Shown here in pieces: positions 51,032 through 59,810 of a stretch of 64,000 nt of DNA. Both the position numbers and the translations under genes were made by a program. The notes under the pieces are model-generated. The model had not been told where the DNA came from. It was given only the letters and a program-made list of their open reading frames with translations, and made no database searches. Source of the DNA: DATFRX01 sp035630615 (GTDB taxonomy: Bacteria; Actinomycetota; Actinomycetes; Propionibacteriales; Nocardioidaceae); assembly GCA_035630615.1 (NCBI GenBank), contig DASQKI010000100.1, forward strand, positions 23,769 through 87,768, given 5' to 3'. Numbering within the stretch: position 1 is the first letter of the stretch; each line of letters begins with the position of its first letter.

Positions 51032-51072
51032 GGCTACTAGCTTGGACGGCCTGTGGGCCTATTAGTGAGAGC

Positions 51073-51109
51073 CCAGTTATCCAGGTATCAGCACCACCCT
51101 GGTAACCGG
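51073..51109. promoter_or_regulatory. Inverted repeat in the MFS-HTH divergent gap
   Basis: CCAGTTATCCAGG (51073-51085) and CCTGGTAACCGG (51098-51109) are complementary apart from one inserted and one unpaired base, 12 bases apart. They lie between the two divergent starts. A second small palindrome, GGTGATCGGTCACC, is at 51112-51125. Confidence 0.45.
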
Positions 51110-51134
51110 CTCGGTGATCGGTCACCATGTCAGT

Positions 51135-51998
51135 GTGCCTGAGGATCACACCGAGAGGCGACGTCACGAGCTCGCGACGTTCCTCCGCAGCCGGCGCGAG
51201 CGGATCACGCCGGAGGACGTCGGATTGCCGCCAGGTGGCCGACGGCGTACGCCGGGGCTCCGCCGCGAGGAGGTCGCGCAGCTCGCCGGCGTAGGAGTGA
51301 CCTGGTACACCTGGCTCGAGCAGGGCCGCGACATCAACGCGTCGGCCCAGGTCCTCGAGGCGGTCGCCCGCACCCTCCGGATGGATCACCAGGAGCGCAT
51401 GCATCTGTTCCGGCTGGCCGAGATCGCACCCCTCGTATCCGACTCCGAGTGCGCCATGCTGCCCGAGCACCTGCAAGACATCCTCGACCAGCTCGACCCG
51501 TTTCCGGCGCTGGTCACCTCGCCCCGCTTCGATCTGCTGGCCTACAACCGCGCGTACAACTACATGGTCGACGACCTGGACAGCCTGCCCGACGACGAGC
51601 GCAACCTGATCTGGTTGTTCTTCACCCATCCGGCCTGGCGTGAGGTGTGCGACGGATGGGATGCCGCCGGCAACTACCTCGTGGCGCAGCTGCGGTCCAG
51701 CATGGTGACCCGGCTCGACGATCCGCTGTGGACCGGCTTGGTCAGTCGACTGTTGGCGGCGTCACCTGAGTTTGCTCAGCGATGGGAGCGCCACGAAGTG
51801 ACTACGGCGCCGATGGCGGTCAAGCGCTTCCGCAATCGCTCGGTCGGCGAGCTCCACCTCAACGCGACCAAGCTCTGGCTCGGCCGCACCGGCGTCGCAC
51901 AGCTCACGACCTACAGTCCGGCCGACCAGGACACCGCGCTCCGGCTCCGTTTGCTCGTCGAGCGCGCACCGGACCTCGTGACGACCCGCGCGTCGTAA
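51135..51998 (+). CDS. MmyB-like XRE-family transcriptional regulator
   Basis: A ~287-residue regulator with an N-terminal HTH (LATFLRSRRERITPEDVGLP, then PGLRREEVAQLAGVGVTWYTWLEQGR) and a C-terminal PAS-like MmyB ligand-binding domain (PALVTSPRFDLLAYNRAYNYM, LIWLFFTHPAWREV, RWERHEV). This architecture is a hallmark of actinobacteria; the ligand domain binds fatty-acid-like molecules in one studied case. GTG 51135 gives the family-typical start; GTG 51114 would add seven residues over a palindrome. It probably controls the divergent MFS exporter. Confidence 0.87.
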   Translation: MPEDHTERRRHELATFLRSRRERITPEDVGLPPGGRRRTPGLRREEVAQLAGVGVTWYTWLEQGRDINASAQVLEAVARTLRMDHQERMHLFRLAEIAPLVSDSECAMLPEHLQDILDQLDPFPALVTSPRFDLLAYNRAYNYMVDDLDSLPDDERNLIWLFFTHPAWREVCDGWDAAGNYLVAQLRSSMVTRLDDPLWTGLVSRLLAASPEFAQRWERHEVTTAPMAVKRFRNRSVGELHLNATKLWLGRTGVAQLTTYSPADQDTALRLRLLVERAPDLVTTRAS

Positions 51999-52055
51999 AA
52001 CCCCTCGTGTGATGTCCGACTTGCGGTCGGTGGGGTGCCGACAGTCCCAGACATG

Positions 52056-52107
52056 GGTTCGCGCACCGGCCGACGGAATCCGAAAACCGTTGGTCGGTGC
52101 GCGAACC
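52056..52107. repeat. Hairpin repeat between convergent genes
   Basis: GGTTCGCGCACCGGCC (52056-52071) pairs with GGTCGGTGCGCGAACC (52092-52107), 15 of 16 positions, over a 20-base loop. It stands between the convergent HTH regulator (stop 51998) and the gene ending at 52125 and probably terminates both. Confidence 0.65.
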
Positions 52108-52124
52108 AGCTTGCGTGCCTGCTC

Positions 52125-52751
52125 TCACCAGTCGCTGGCGTTGTTGGCCTTCACCCGATCGATCAGGTTGTCATCGGCGTCGTACAGCTCAACCCACAAG
52201 GGCCTGTTGAAGACGTCGATGTCGTTCACTTCGGCTTGCCAGGCGAAATAGCCGTCATGGACGTGGGCCTCGGAGGTCTGTCCGTCGCTGGACTCGAAGA
52301 CCATCCGAGCGATCTCGGTCGGAATCTGGCCGGTCTCCGCCCAGCGGTATGGTCTCTCGGTCCTGGCACAACTAGCGTCGTACCAGAAGCCGTTCCGAAT
52401 GTTGGTGTAGCCCGGATCATCCTCGACGTTCGGGCGAAGCGGAATCCCTGCCGTGGCCGAGTCTTGGTGGCCGACGCAGCTGGCCCACATCGTTCCGTTC
52501 GGTGACGTCACAACGGCGGCGAGGTTTTCGTTGCTGTACACAGCAGCCTGAACCTTCCAGTTGGCAATCCGATCGATGCCGACGCACACATCTTTCAGGT
52601 CGGCCGCACGATTGAAGCCGCTCGCCGGGTCTATTGCCTTGTGGCTCGGCCCCGCGGAGTGGCTCGGTCCCGCAGACTGATTCGGTGCCGATTGGTCGCC
52701 ACCTCCCGGCAGGAGGCCTGGTGCGAGCGGTATGCCGATCGCCGCGACCAA
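52125..52751 (-). pseudogene. Hypothetical protein, probably N-terminally truncated remnant
   Basis: A 208-residue open frame from TTG 52751. Its beginning (VAAIGIPLAPGLLPGGG) looks like the tail of a transmembrane helix, then a Ser/Pro-rich linker (QSAGPSHSAGPSH) and a ~150-residue extracellular domain with three cysteines, of no family I recognise. It sits directly against the broken ECF sigma fragment, in another frame. In intact actinobacterial loci a SigE-like ECF factor is followed by a single-pass membrane protein of this layout; a deletion joining the two genes would explain both missing parts. It may still be translated from the TTG. Confidence 0.5.
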
Positions 52752-52759
52752 CCCGTCGG

Positions 52760-53055
52760 AACGGGTCTGGCGGCAGCAACGTCTCGGTGCGGCTCAGGTC
52801 CGCGTGTGACACTTCCCGTCGCCACGGTCGCCGAGACTCGTCGATCAACAGCCGAAGCGCGGCGCGGCGCGCGTATGGCAGCAGCGATCCGCGTCGGCTC
52901 ACCTTGGGCCAAGCGAGGTACAGCTTGATCAAGGCCTGTTGAGCCACGTCGGCCGCTCGATGCGGATCTGCGCACACGAGGTACGCCGTGCGAGTCAGCC
53001 GCGGCAGGGCGGCGTCGGCGAACTCGACGTCCTCCTCGTCATAAGACCGTCCCAT
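52760..53055 (-). pseudogene. Truncated SigE-type ECF sigma factor (region 2 only)
   Basis: From ATG 53055, with GGAGG 4 bases upstream, the first ~98 codons encode sigma region 2 (EFADAALPRLTRTAYLVCAD, PHRAADVAQQALIKLYLAWP and RRAALRLLIDESRR). Homology then stops: region 4, the helix-turn-helix that reads the -35 box, is absent, and the frame runs on as an Arg/Gly-rich antisense-like tail. The remnant cannot work as a sigma factor on its own. The break lies around 52755-52765. Confidence 0.72.
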
Positions 53056-53257
53056 CGTGCCTCCCGGTGTACCGACGGACTTCGTGGACGCCCTCTACAC
53101 GTAACGATCCGCCTACCAGGTTGCTCGCGTCGCCGATCCGGTCAGCCGAAACCGCTCGTGATCGACGCTGCGGCGTACGTCCGACTACAGAGCTGATGGC
53201 AGGCTCCCGCGGCCATGACGCGACTCACCCGCCCGAGCCTGCGGCCGGACCGCGCCG

Positions 53258-54730
53258 TCAGTACAGCAGCGCCGCGGCCGGATCCTCCAATAGCGCCGCC
53301 ACGTCAGCGAGGAACCGCGAACCCTGCTCGCCGTCGACGACCCGATGGTCGAACGACAAGGCCAGAGTCGTGACGTCGCGCGGCCGAATGCGGCTGCCAA
53401 CCACCCACGGCTGCTTGCGGATAGCCCCGACCGCCAGGATGCCAGTCTCGCCGGGGTTGAGGATGGGCGTACCCGCGTCGACACCGAAGACGCCGACGTT
53501 GGTGATCGTGAACGTGCCGCCCGACATCTGCGCCGGCTGCGTCTTGCCGTCTCGCGCCGTCGTCACCAATTCGCCGAGGGCATCGGCCAACTCGCGCAGA
53601 TTCATCCGGTCGGCGCCCTTGACGTTGGGCACCACGAGCCCGCGTGGCGTCGCGGCCGCGATGCCGAGGTTGACGTAGTGCTTGAGCACGATCTCGTTGG
53701 CGGCGTCGTCCCAGGTGGCATTGACCTCCGGAGTACGCCGGACCGCGAGGCACACCGCCTTGGCGATGACCAGCAGCGGCGACACCTTGACGTCGCGGAA
53801 CTCGCGCTGGTCGCGCAGCCGCTTGACGAACCGCATCGTCCGGGTCACGTCGATCGTCACCCACTCGGTGACGTGGGGAGCGGTGAACGCCGACGACACC
53901 ATCGCCTGTGCGGTCATCTTGCGTACGCCCTTGACCGGTATCCGAGTCTCCTCGGCTCCGGCCGCCGGCATCGTACGCGCGGCCGGCGGCGCCGCTGCGG
54001 TCGTCGCCGCGCCGTCGGCGAACGTCTCCACGTCGGATCGCGTCACGACCCCACCCGGGCCGCTTGGCGTGACCGCGTTGATGTCGACGCCGAGGTCCTT
54101 GGCGAGCTTGCGCACGGGCGGCTTGGCGAGGGCTCGGATCGGCGTCGGTCCGGCCTTCGCCGCCGGGGTCGCCGGCACCACCGGAGCAGCCGGTTCGGCC
54201 GCCTCGGCCGGGACCTCGGGCGCCTGCTCCTTGGCGGTCGAAAACGCCGAATGCACATCCTGCTGGACCGTTGCCGACGACACCGTCGCCGCCGAACCCT
54301 TGCGTGGGCGGCGCTTGGCCTCGGTCGTTCGCGGTCCGTAACCCACGAGCACCGACGTCCGTCCGCCGGGTGCCGGGCCACCGATCAGGCCGGGCTCGAC
54401 CGGTTCGTCGTCCGACGGCGTCTCGATCTCCGGCTCAGCGGCCGGCGCCGCAGGGGCCGAGTCGGCCGACACCTCGGCCGCGCCAGCGCCGGTCGTCACC
54501 GAGATGATCGGCGTCCCGACGGCGACCGTCTCGCCCTCCGGCACCAACAGCTCGGCCACCGTGCCGCCGAACGGGCAGGGCAACTCCACCAGCGACTTCG
54601 CGGTCTCGATCTCGACGACGATCTCGTTGACCTTGACCGCGTCGCCGGGCTTGACCTTCCACGACACGATCTCGGCCTCGGTCAGGCCCTCTCCCACATC
54701 GGGGAGCTTGAACTCTTGATTCACAGACAC
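53258..54730 (-). CDS. bkdC: 2-oxoacid dehydrogenase E2 (branched-chain type dihydrolipoyl acyltransferase)
   Basis: A 490-residue E2 core subunit that moves the acyl group from E1 to CoA. The lipoyl domain (residues 3-80) carries lipoyl K45 in ETAKS; after an Ala/Pro linker comes the E1/E3-binding domain (LAKPPVRKLAKDLGVDINAV) and the catalytic domain ending with SFDHRVVDGEQG, whose His is the active-site base. A single lipoyl domain favours the branched-chain type, but pyruvate specificity is not excluded. GTG 54730 is preferred because GGGAGG stands 6 bases upstream; ATG 54748 overlaps that site. It follows the E1-beta gene by 18 bases. E3 is not in this window. Confidence 0.88.
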   Translation of the reverse strand: MSVNQEFKLPDVGEGLTEAEIVSWKVKPGDAVKVNEIVVEIETAKSLVELPCPFGGTVAELLVPEGETVAVGTPIISVTTGAGAAEVSADSAPAAPAAEPEIETPSDDEPVEPGLIGGPAPGGRTSVLVGYGPRTTEAKRRPRKGSAATVSSATVQQDVHSAFSTAKEQAPEVPAEAAEPAAPVVPATPAAKAGPTPIRALAKPPVRKLAKDLGVDINAVTPSGPGGVVTRSDVETFADGAATTAAAPPAARTMPAAGAEETRIPVKGVRKMTAQAMVSSAFTAPHVTEWVTIDVTRTMRFVKRLRDQREFRDVKVSPLLVIAKAVCLAVRRTPEVNATWDDAANEIVLKHYVNLGIAAATPRGLVVPNVKGADRMNLRELADALGELVTTARDGKTQPAQMSGGTFTITNVGVFGVDAGTPILNPGETGILAVGAIRKQPWVVGSRIRPRDVTTLALSFDHRVVDGEQGSRFLADVAALLEDPAAALLY

Positions 54731-54748
54731 TTTCGCCTCCCTTTGCAC

Positions 54749-55729
54749 TCAGTAGGCGAGAGAGCGGTCGACGGCATCGAGTACCCGGTCGAGATCGGGG
54801 AGGTACTCCTCCTCGACGCGGCTCGGGGGGTACGGCGTGTCGAACCCTCCGACGCGCAACACCGGCGACTCCAGGGAGTAGAAGCACTCCTCGGTGATCC
54901 GCGCCGCGAGCTCGGCACCGAGTCCGGCCGTGACCGGGGCCTCATGCACCACGACGACCCGACCGGTCTTGCGTGCGGAGGCGTAGACCGGATCCATGTC
55001 GAAGGGTGACAGCGTCCGCAGGTCGACGACCTCGAGTGTCTTGCCCTCTTCGGCCGCGGCCACCGCCGCTTCGAGCGAGGTCTTGACCATCGGGCCGTAC
55101 GCCAGCACGGTTGCGTCGCTGCCCTCGTGGACGATCCGCGAGCTGTGCAAGGGACGCGGCGCCTCGGTGACCGTCTCGTCGAGTTCGGCCTTCTCCCAGT
55201 AGCGCCGCTTCGGCTCCAGGAAGATGATCGGGTCGTCGGAAGCGATCGCCTGCTGGATCATCCAGTACGCGTCGACCGGGTTGGCGCAGGCCACGACCTT
55301 GAGCCCGGCCTGATGGACGAACTGCGCCTCCGGGCTCTCGGAGTGGTGCTCGACCGCGCCGATGCCGCCGCCGAACGGGATCCGGATCACGATCGGCATC
55401 GGCAGCTTGCCGAGGCTTCGGAAACGCAGCTTCGCGACCTGGCTGACGATCTGGTCGTACGCCGGATAGACGAACCCGTCGAACTGGATCTCGCACACCG
55501 GGCGGTAGCCGCGCAGCGCGAGCCCGACCGCCGTGCCGACGATGCCGGACTCCGCAAGCGGCGTGTCGATGACCCGGTCCTCGCCGAAGTCCTTCTGCAG
55601 CCCATCGGTGACGCGGAAGACGCCGCCGAGCTTGCCGATGTCTTCGCCCATCAGGAGGACCTTGTCGTCGGCCTCCATGGCCACCCGCATGCCGTTGGTG
55701 AGCGCCTTGGCCAAGGTGATTTGCGCCAT
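54749..55729 (-). CDS. bkdB: 2-oxoacid dehydrogenase E1 beta subunit
   Basis: A 326-residue transketolase-like subunit completing the thiamine-diphosphate site of E1. Motifs: MGEDIGKLGGVFRVTDGLQ, DTPLAESGIVGTAVGLALRG, EIQFDGFVYPAYDQIVSQVAK, PFGGGIGAVEHHSESPEAQF, and the C-terminal transketolase domain (VLAYGPMVKTSLEAA). Length and motifs fit the branched-chain 2-oxoacid dehydrogenase class. Its ATG shares one base with the E1-alpha stop (TGATG), giving coupled translation of the two subunits. Confidence 0.9.
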   Translation of the reverse strand: MAQITLAKALTNGMRVAMEADDKVLLMGEDIGKLGGVFRVTDGLQKDFGEDRVIDTPLAESGIVGTAVGLALRGYRPVCEIQFDGFVYPAYDQIVSQVAKLRFRSLGKLPMPIVIRIPFGGGIGAVEHHSESPEAQFVHQAGLKVVACANPVDAYWMIQQAIASDDPIIFLEPKRRYWEKAELDETVTEAPRPLHSSRIVHEGSDATVLAYGPMVKTSLEAAVAAAEEGKTLEVVDLRTLSPFDMDPVYASARKTGRVVVVHEAPVTAGLGAELAARITEECFYSLESPVLRVGGFDTPYPPSRVEEEYLPDLDRVLDAVDRSLAY

Positions 55730-56886
55730 CAGACCGTCGCCTCGCTTTCGAAGGACGCCAGGTAGTCGGCGAATGCCGCCTTCTGCTGCTCGAGCTCTGG
55801 CGACGGGTCTGCGTAGACGTGATCGAAGATGTCGAGCACGTTCGGGTCCGGCATCGACAGACAGCCCTCGCGCAGGCGCGCGGCGATCTCGTCGGCCTCG
55901 GCCTCGACGCCCGCGAAGAAGTCGTCGTCGGCGAGCCCGTTGCGCTTGAGGTATGCGTCGACCCGGGCGATCGGGTCCTTGAGCTTCCAGTGTTCGAGGT
56001 CTTGGTTGAGCCGGTATCGGGTCGGGTCGTCGGACGTGGTGTGGGCGCCCATCCGGTAGGTGTAGGCCTCGATGAGCGCCGGGCCACTGCCCTCCCGGGC
56101 CCGCTGCATCGCCGCCTTCGTCACCGCATAACACGCGAGGACGTCGTTGCCGTCGACCCGGATGCCCGGGAAGCCAAAGCCCAACGCACGTTGATAGAGC
56201 GGGATCCGGCTCTGCTTCTCGATCGGCTCGGAGATCGCCCACTGGTTGTTCTGACAGAAGAACACGACAGGCGCGTTGAAGACGCTCGCCCAGATGAACG
56301 ACTCGTTGACATCGCCCTGGCTGATGGCACCGTCACCGAAGTAGGCGATGACGCCCGTGTCGCGTCCGTCGTCCCGCGTACCCACGACGCCGTCGCGCTG
56401 TAGGCCCATCGCGTACCCGGTGGCGTGCAGCGTCTGGGCGCCGATCACGATCGTGTAGAGGCCGAACTGGTTTTCGCGCGGGTCCCAGCCGCCTTGGTCG
56501 ACACCGCGAAACAGGCCGAGCAGCCGCAGCGGGTCGACGTCGCGGCACCAAGCGACGCCATGCTCACGGTAGGTCGGGAAGACGAAGTCTTGCGGCGACA
56601 GCGCGCGGCCGGAGCCGACTTGGGCGGCCTCCTGGCCGAGCAGCGAGGCCCAGATGCCCAGCTCGCCCTGCCGCTGCAGCGCGGTGGCCTCGGCGTCGAT
56701 CCGCCGAGTCAACACCAGATCGCGATAAAAGCCGCGAATGTCGTCGTCGGTGCCGTCGTAGGAGAACTCCGGATGCTCACGCCGCTCACCCTCAGGCGTC
56801 AGCAGCTGCACCAACTCGGGTCCCTCACCCTCATGCGAGGGCCCGAACACCGCCCCCAGATCGGGGCCGAAATCGGCGTCGCTCAC
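55729..56886 (-). CDS. bkdA: 2-oxoacid dehydrogenase E1 alpha subunit
   Basis: A 385-residue subunit of branched-chain (or pyruvate) dehydrogenase E1, which decarboxylates the 2-oxoacid on thiamine diphosphate. The cofactor motif is GDGAISQGDVNESFIWASVF ... NN, the phosphorylation-loop region is YRMGAHTTSDDPTRYR and FPTYREHGVAWCRDVDP is family-typical. GTG 56886 follows GAGGTGG; the frame is open for a further 78 codons upstream but that part has no similarity to the family. It is the first gene of bkdABC. Products would feed branched-chain fatty-acid primers or energy metabolism. Confidence 0.9.
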   Translation of the reverse strand: MSDADFGPDLGAVFGPSHEGEGPELVQLLTPEGERREHPEFSYDGTDDDIRGFYRDLVLTRRIDAEATALQRQGELGIWASLLGQEAAQVGSGRALSPQDFVFPTYREHGVAWCRDVDPLRLLGLFRGVDQGGWDPRENQFGLYTIVIGAQTLHATGYAMGLQRDGVVGTRDDGRDTGVIAYFGDGAISQGDVNESFIWASVFNAPVVFFCQNNQWAISEPIEKQSRIPLYQRALGFGFPGIRVDGNDVLACYAVTKAAMQRAREGSGPALIEAYTYRMGAHTTSDDPTRYRLNQDLEHWKLKDPIARVDAYLKRNGLADDDFFAGVEAEADEIAARLREGCLSMPDPNVLDIFDHVYADPSPELEQQKAAFADYLASFESEATV

Positions 56887-57187
56887 TCGGCCACCTCGCT
56901 TCGCTCGTCGGCCTCGCGAGTAGGACTGCTGCGTTGAACTTGTTCGCTCGCAAGCTCGCTCACGGCAAGTACTCCTTCGTCGAATCGGCCTCGGGATCGC
57001 CGCGGCCGGTGCGGGAGTGCGGCGCGCGTGCGACGACCGGCGGGGGTGTGCTGGCGCCGCGCTCACGCCACTGTGACTGCTGCCACAGCTGACACCACGG
57101 TAGCCGGTTGGTCGGCTCACCCGCTAATTCCCTAGCGCGTCCAACCTTCCCACCGAGATCGGGTGTCGCACGGGCCGGAAGGCCGGT

Positions 57188-57242
57188 TTTTGGCGGGAGA
57201 ATTACCCGATTCGGCGCCTGCCAGGCGCATCTCACGCCAAAA
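57188..57242. repeat. TTTTGGCG-type hairpin repeat, second copy
   Basis: TTTTGGCGGGAGA (57188-57200) pairs with TCTCACGCCAAAA (57230-57242), 12 of 13 positions, over a 29-base loop, related to the repeat at 12870-12924. Unusually it lies between two divergent genes (bkdA and the DUF1684 gene), where no terminator is needed. The rest of 56887-57285 holds no convincing gene. Confidence 0.6.
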
Positions 57243-57285
57243 CTCGGGTCGCCCCGCGGTCGGTCGGGCCTGGCAGGCTGGCGGG

Positions 57286-57864
57286 ATGAGCATGTCGCTG
57301 CTGGGCTGGCGTCGCGAGGTCGCCGACATCTACCGGGCGGTTCGTCACGAGCCCTCGCCGGTCGACGGCTGGAACCTCTGGCGGACTCGGCGGGAGGCCC
57401 TGTTCCGGGACCATCCGAACTCGCCGTTGCAGCCGGGCGAGCCGCTGCCTTCGTACGCGCCCTACGATGCGGAGCTGCGGGTCGAGCTGTTCGTACGCCC
57501 GGCGCCGGCGCAACGGTGGGAGGCGGCCACGGCGACCGACGGAGTCGTCCCGTTCGAGCGGATCGGGCGCGTCGAGCTACCCGGGATCGGCAGCCTCGAC
57601 GTGTGGTGGCTCGACTCCTACGGCGGCGGCGTCTTCGTGCCGATGCGGGACGGCACCAGCGGGCGCACGACGTACGGTGCCGGCCGCTACCTCATCGACA
57701 CGGTCAAGGGCGCCGATCTCGGTGGCGACGCCGACCGCCTCGTCATTGACCTCAACTTCGCCTACAACCCGTCCTGCGCATACGACCCCGCTTGGGCCTG
57801 CCCGCTGGCCCCGGAGGGCAACCGGATCGCCGCCTCGGTCGAAGCGGGCGAACTCATGCATTGA
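57286..57864 (+). CDS. DUF1684-domain protein
   Basis: A 192-residue protein. The family is recognised by WRTRREALFRDHPNSPL near residue 32 and the C-terminal DSYGGGVFVPMRDGTSG, GAGRYLIDTVKGAD and NFAYNPSCAYDPAWACPLAP, with two conserved cysteines. No activity is established for the family. ATG 57286 is chosen; ATG two codons later is equally possible. Confidence 0.87.
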   Translation: MSMSLLGWRREVADIYRAVRHEPSPVDGWNLWRTRREALFRDHPNSPLQPGEPLPSYAPYDAELRVELFVRPAPAQRWEAATATDGVVPFERIGRVELPGIGSLDVWWLDSYGGGVFVPMRDGTSGRTTYGAGRYLIDTVKGADLGGDADRLVIDLNFAYNPSCAYDPAWACPLAPEGNRIAASVEAGELMH

Positions 57865-57914
57865 GAGTTGTCAGGCGCATATGGAGCCCTGGCTCAAATG
57901 GCGCCTGACAGCTC
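57865..57914. repeat. GTTGTCAGGC hairpin, diverged relative of the 35087/36128 pair
   Basis: GAGTTGTCAGGCGC (57865-57878) pairs with GCGCCTGACAGCTC (57901-57914), 13 of 14 positions. Arms and loop (ATGGAGCCCTGGCTCAAAT) resemble the identical repeats flanking the DUF559-like gene. It overlaps the DUF1684 stop and lies between convergent genes, a terminator-like place. Confidence 0.75.
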
Positions 57915-57925
57915 CGCCGGGATCG

Positions 57926-59806
57926 TCAGGCGAGCGAGTCGACCCATGCCTGGTGCAGCCCGGCGAACCGCCCGTCGGTGCGGGCGACCAACTGCGCGGG
58001 CGCCCCGTCCTCGACCACCTCGCCATGCTCGAGGACCAGCACCCGATCGGCGATCTCCACTGTTGACAGCCGGTGGGCGATGATGATCGCGGTGCGCTCG
58101 GCGAGGATCGTACGAAGGGCCCGCTGGACCAACCGCTCCGACGGCACATCGAGCGAGCTCGTCGCCTCGTCGAGGATCAGCACCGCCGGGTCGGCCAGGA
58201 ATGCCCGGGCGAAGGCCACCAACTGTCGTTGGCCCGCCGACAGCCGAGCGCCGCGCGACTCGACACGGGTGTCGTATCCCTCGGGAAGCGCGGCGATGAA
58301 GTCGTGGGCGCCGATCGCATCGGCGGCCGCCCGTACCTCGTCGACTGACGCCCCCGGGCGGCCGAATCGGATGTTGTCGGCGATCGTCCCGGCGAAGACG
58401 AAGTTTTCCTGGGTCACCATGACGATGTGTCGTCGCAGCGTGGCGTCGTCGAGGTCGCGCAGGTCGATGCCGTCGAGGGTGACGACCCCCGCCGTCGGGT
58501 CGTAGAACCGCGAGACGAGCTTGGCGATCGTCGTCTTGCCGGCTCCGGTGGCGCCGACGACCGCGATCGTCTGGCCGGCCGGCACCTGGAGATCGAGCGA
58601 CGCGAGCACCGGTCGATCGGCCACGTAGCCGAACGTGACGCGGTCGAACCCGATCTCGCCTCGCGCCTGCGACAGCGGCCGCGGCTGCGCCGGCTCGGGC
58701 ACGTCGGGCTTTTCCTCGAGCACGCCGGACAGCTTCTCCAGCGCGGCGCTCGCGGATTGGAACGTGTTGTAGAACTGGCTGATCTCCTGCATCGGCTCGA
58801 AGAACGCTCGCAGGTAGATGAGAAACGCGGCGAGTACGCCGACGGTGACTTGACCATGGAAGGCGCGATAGGCGCCGTAGAGCAGCACAAGGCCGATCGT
58901 CATGTTGCCGATCAGCTTGATGCCCGGCATGAACAGCCCGTGCAGCCGGAACGCCCGCTCGTTGGCGGCGCGGTATTCGTCGTTGACCTCGGCGAAGATC
59001 TCCTCGTTGCGCGGCTCCCGGCGAAACGCCTGCACCGCCCGAATGCCGGTCATCGACTCGACGAAGTGCACGATGACGGCGGCGACAGTCTCGCGGGTAC
59101 GCCGGTAGGCCTTGGCCGACTGGCGCCGGAACCACCGGGTCAGCCAGGTGAGGAACGGGAACGCGATCAGCGCGACCAGACCGAGCTTGAAGTCGAGCCA
59201 CAGCAGCAGAATCGCCGTGCCGAGCAGGGTGAGAACGGCGTTGACCAGCCCGTCGAACCCGGTGTCGAGCATCTCCTCGATCGCGTCCACGTCGGACGTC
59301 GATCGCGAGATCACCCGACCGGAGGTGTAGCGGTCGTGGAACGCCGTCGACAACCGCTGGAAGTGCCGGAAGACCCGTCGCCGCAGCTCGAGGAGCACCT
59401 GCTGGCCGATCCGGCCGGTGATGAGGAGGAACGCCATCCGGGCCACGGTCTGCACGATGACGGCGACACCGACGATCGCGACGATCACGACGAGGGTGCG
59501 GCTGCCGTCGCCGGCGACCATCGGCGGGATGCCGCGGTCGATGCCTTCCTTGACGAGGTACGGGATGGCCAGGCGCGCTCCGTTTTCGACCAGGACCACT
59601 CCGAGGACGAGCCACAGCACCTTGCGGTGCGGTCGAAGCAGCGATCCGAGGAGGCGGCGAGACCGGTCGCGCAGCAGCAGACCGACGTTGTCCGGGATGT
59701 CGTCGCGATCCTCGGCGGCGACACCGCGCCAGTCTTTAGGCGGCTCCTGCTCGGTGCTGGAGCGTTGCGAGGTCGGAGTCGTCGTCGTGTCGGTGGCGGT
59801 CGTCAT
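57926..59806 (-). CDS. ABC exporter half-transporter, subunit 2 of a heterodimer
   Basis: A 626-residue fusion of six transmembrane helices (residues ~85-370) and a nucleotide-binding domain. Walker A is GATGAGKTT, Walker B LILDEATSSLD with the catalytic Glu kept, H-loop IIAHRLSTV; the signature is LSAGQRQ, not LSGGQ. It pairs with the gene upstream, whose Walker B Glu is replaced by Asp, so one of the two ATP sites is degenerate, as in the BmrCD and TM287/288 type. ATG 59806 is 5 bases from the partner's stop. The exported compound is unknown, perhaps a drug or lipid. Confidence 0.88.
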   Translation of the reverse strand: MTTATDTTTTPTSQRSSTEQEPPKDWRGVAAEDRDDIPDNVGLLLRDRSRRLLGSLLRPHRKVLWLVLGVVLVENGARLAIPYLVKEGIDRGIPPMVAGDGSRTLVVIVAIVGVAVIVQTVARMAFLLITGRIGQQVLLELRRRVFRHFQRLSTAFHDRYTSGRVISRSTSDVDAIEEMLDTGFDGLVNAVLTLLGTAILLLWLDFKLGLVALIAFPFLTWLTRWFRRQSAKAYRRTRETVAAVIVHFVESMTGIRAVQAFRREPRNEEIFAEVNDEYRAANERAFRLHGLFMPGIKLIGNMTIGLVLLYGAYRAFHGQVTVGVLAAFLIYLRAFFEPMQEISQFYNTFQSASAALEKLSGVLEEKPDVPEPAQPRPLSQARGEIGFDRVTFGYVADRPVLASLDLQVPAGQTIAVVGATGAGKTTIAKLVSRFYDPTAGVVTLDGIDLRDLDDATLRRHIVMVTQENFVFAGTIADNIRFGRPGASVDEVRAAADAIGAHDFIAALPEGYDTRVESRGARLSAGQRQLVAFARAFLADPAVLILDEATSSLDVPSERLVQRALRTILAERTAIIIAHRLSTVEIADRVLVLEHGEVVEDGAPAQLVARTDGRFAGLHQAWVDSLA

Positions 59807-59810
59807 GTGT

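Noticed and set aside
52417..52759. C-terminal continuation of the ECF sigma frame beyond 52760
   Set aside because: The residues after the LLPPDP segment are Arg/Gly-rich with no region 4 motif and lie antisense-like over the better frame of the adjacent remnant.
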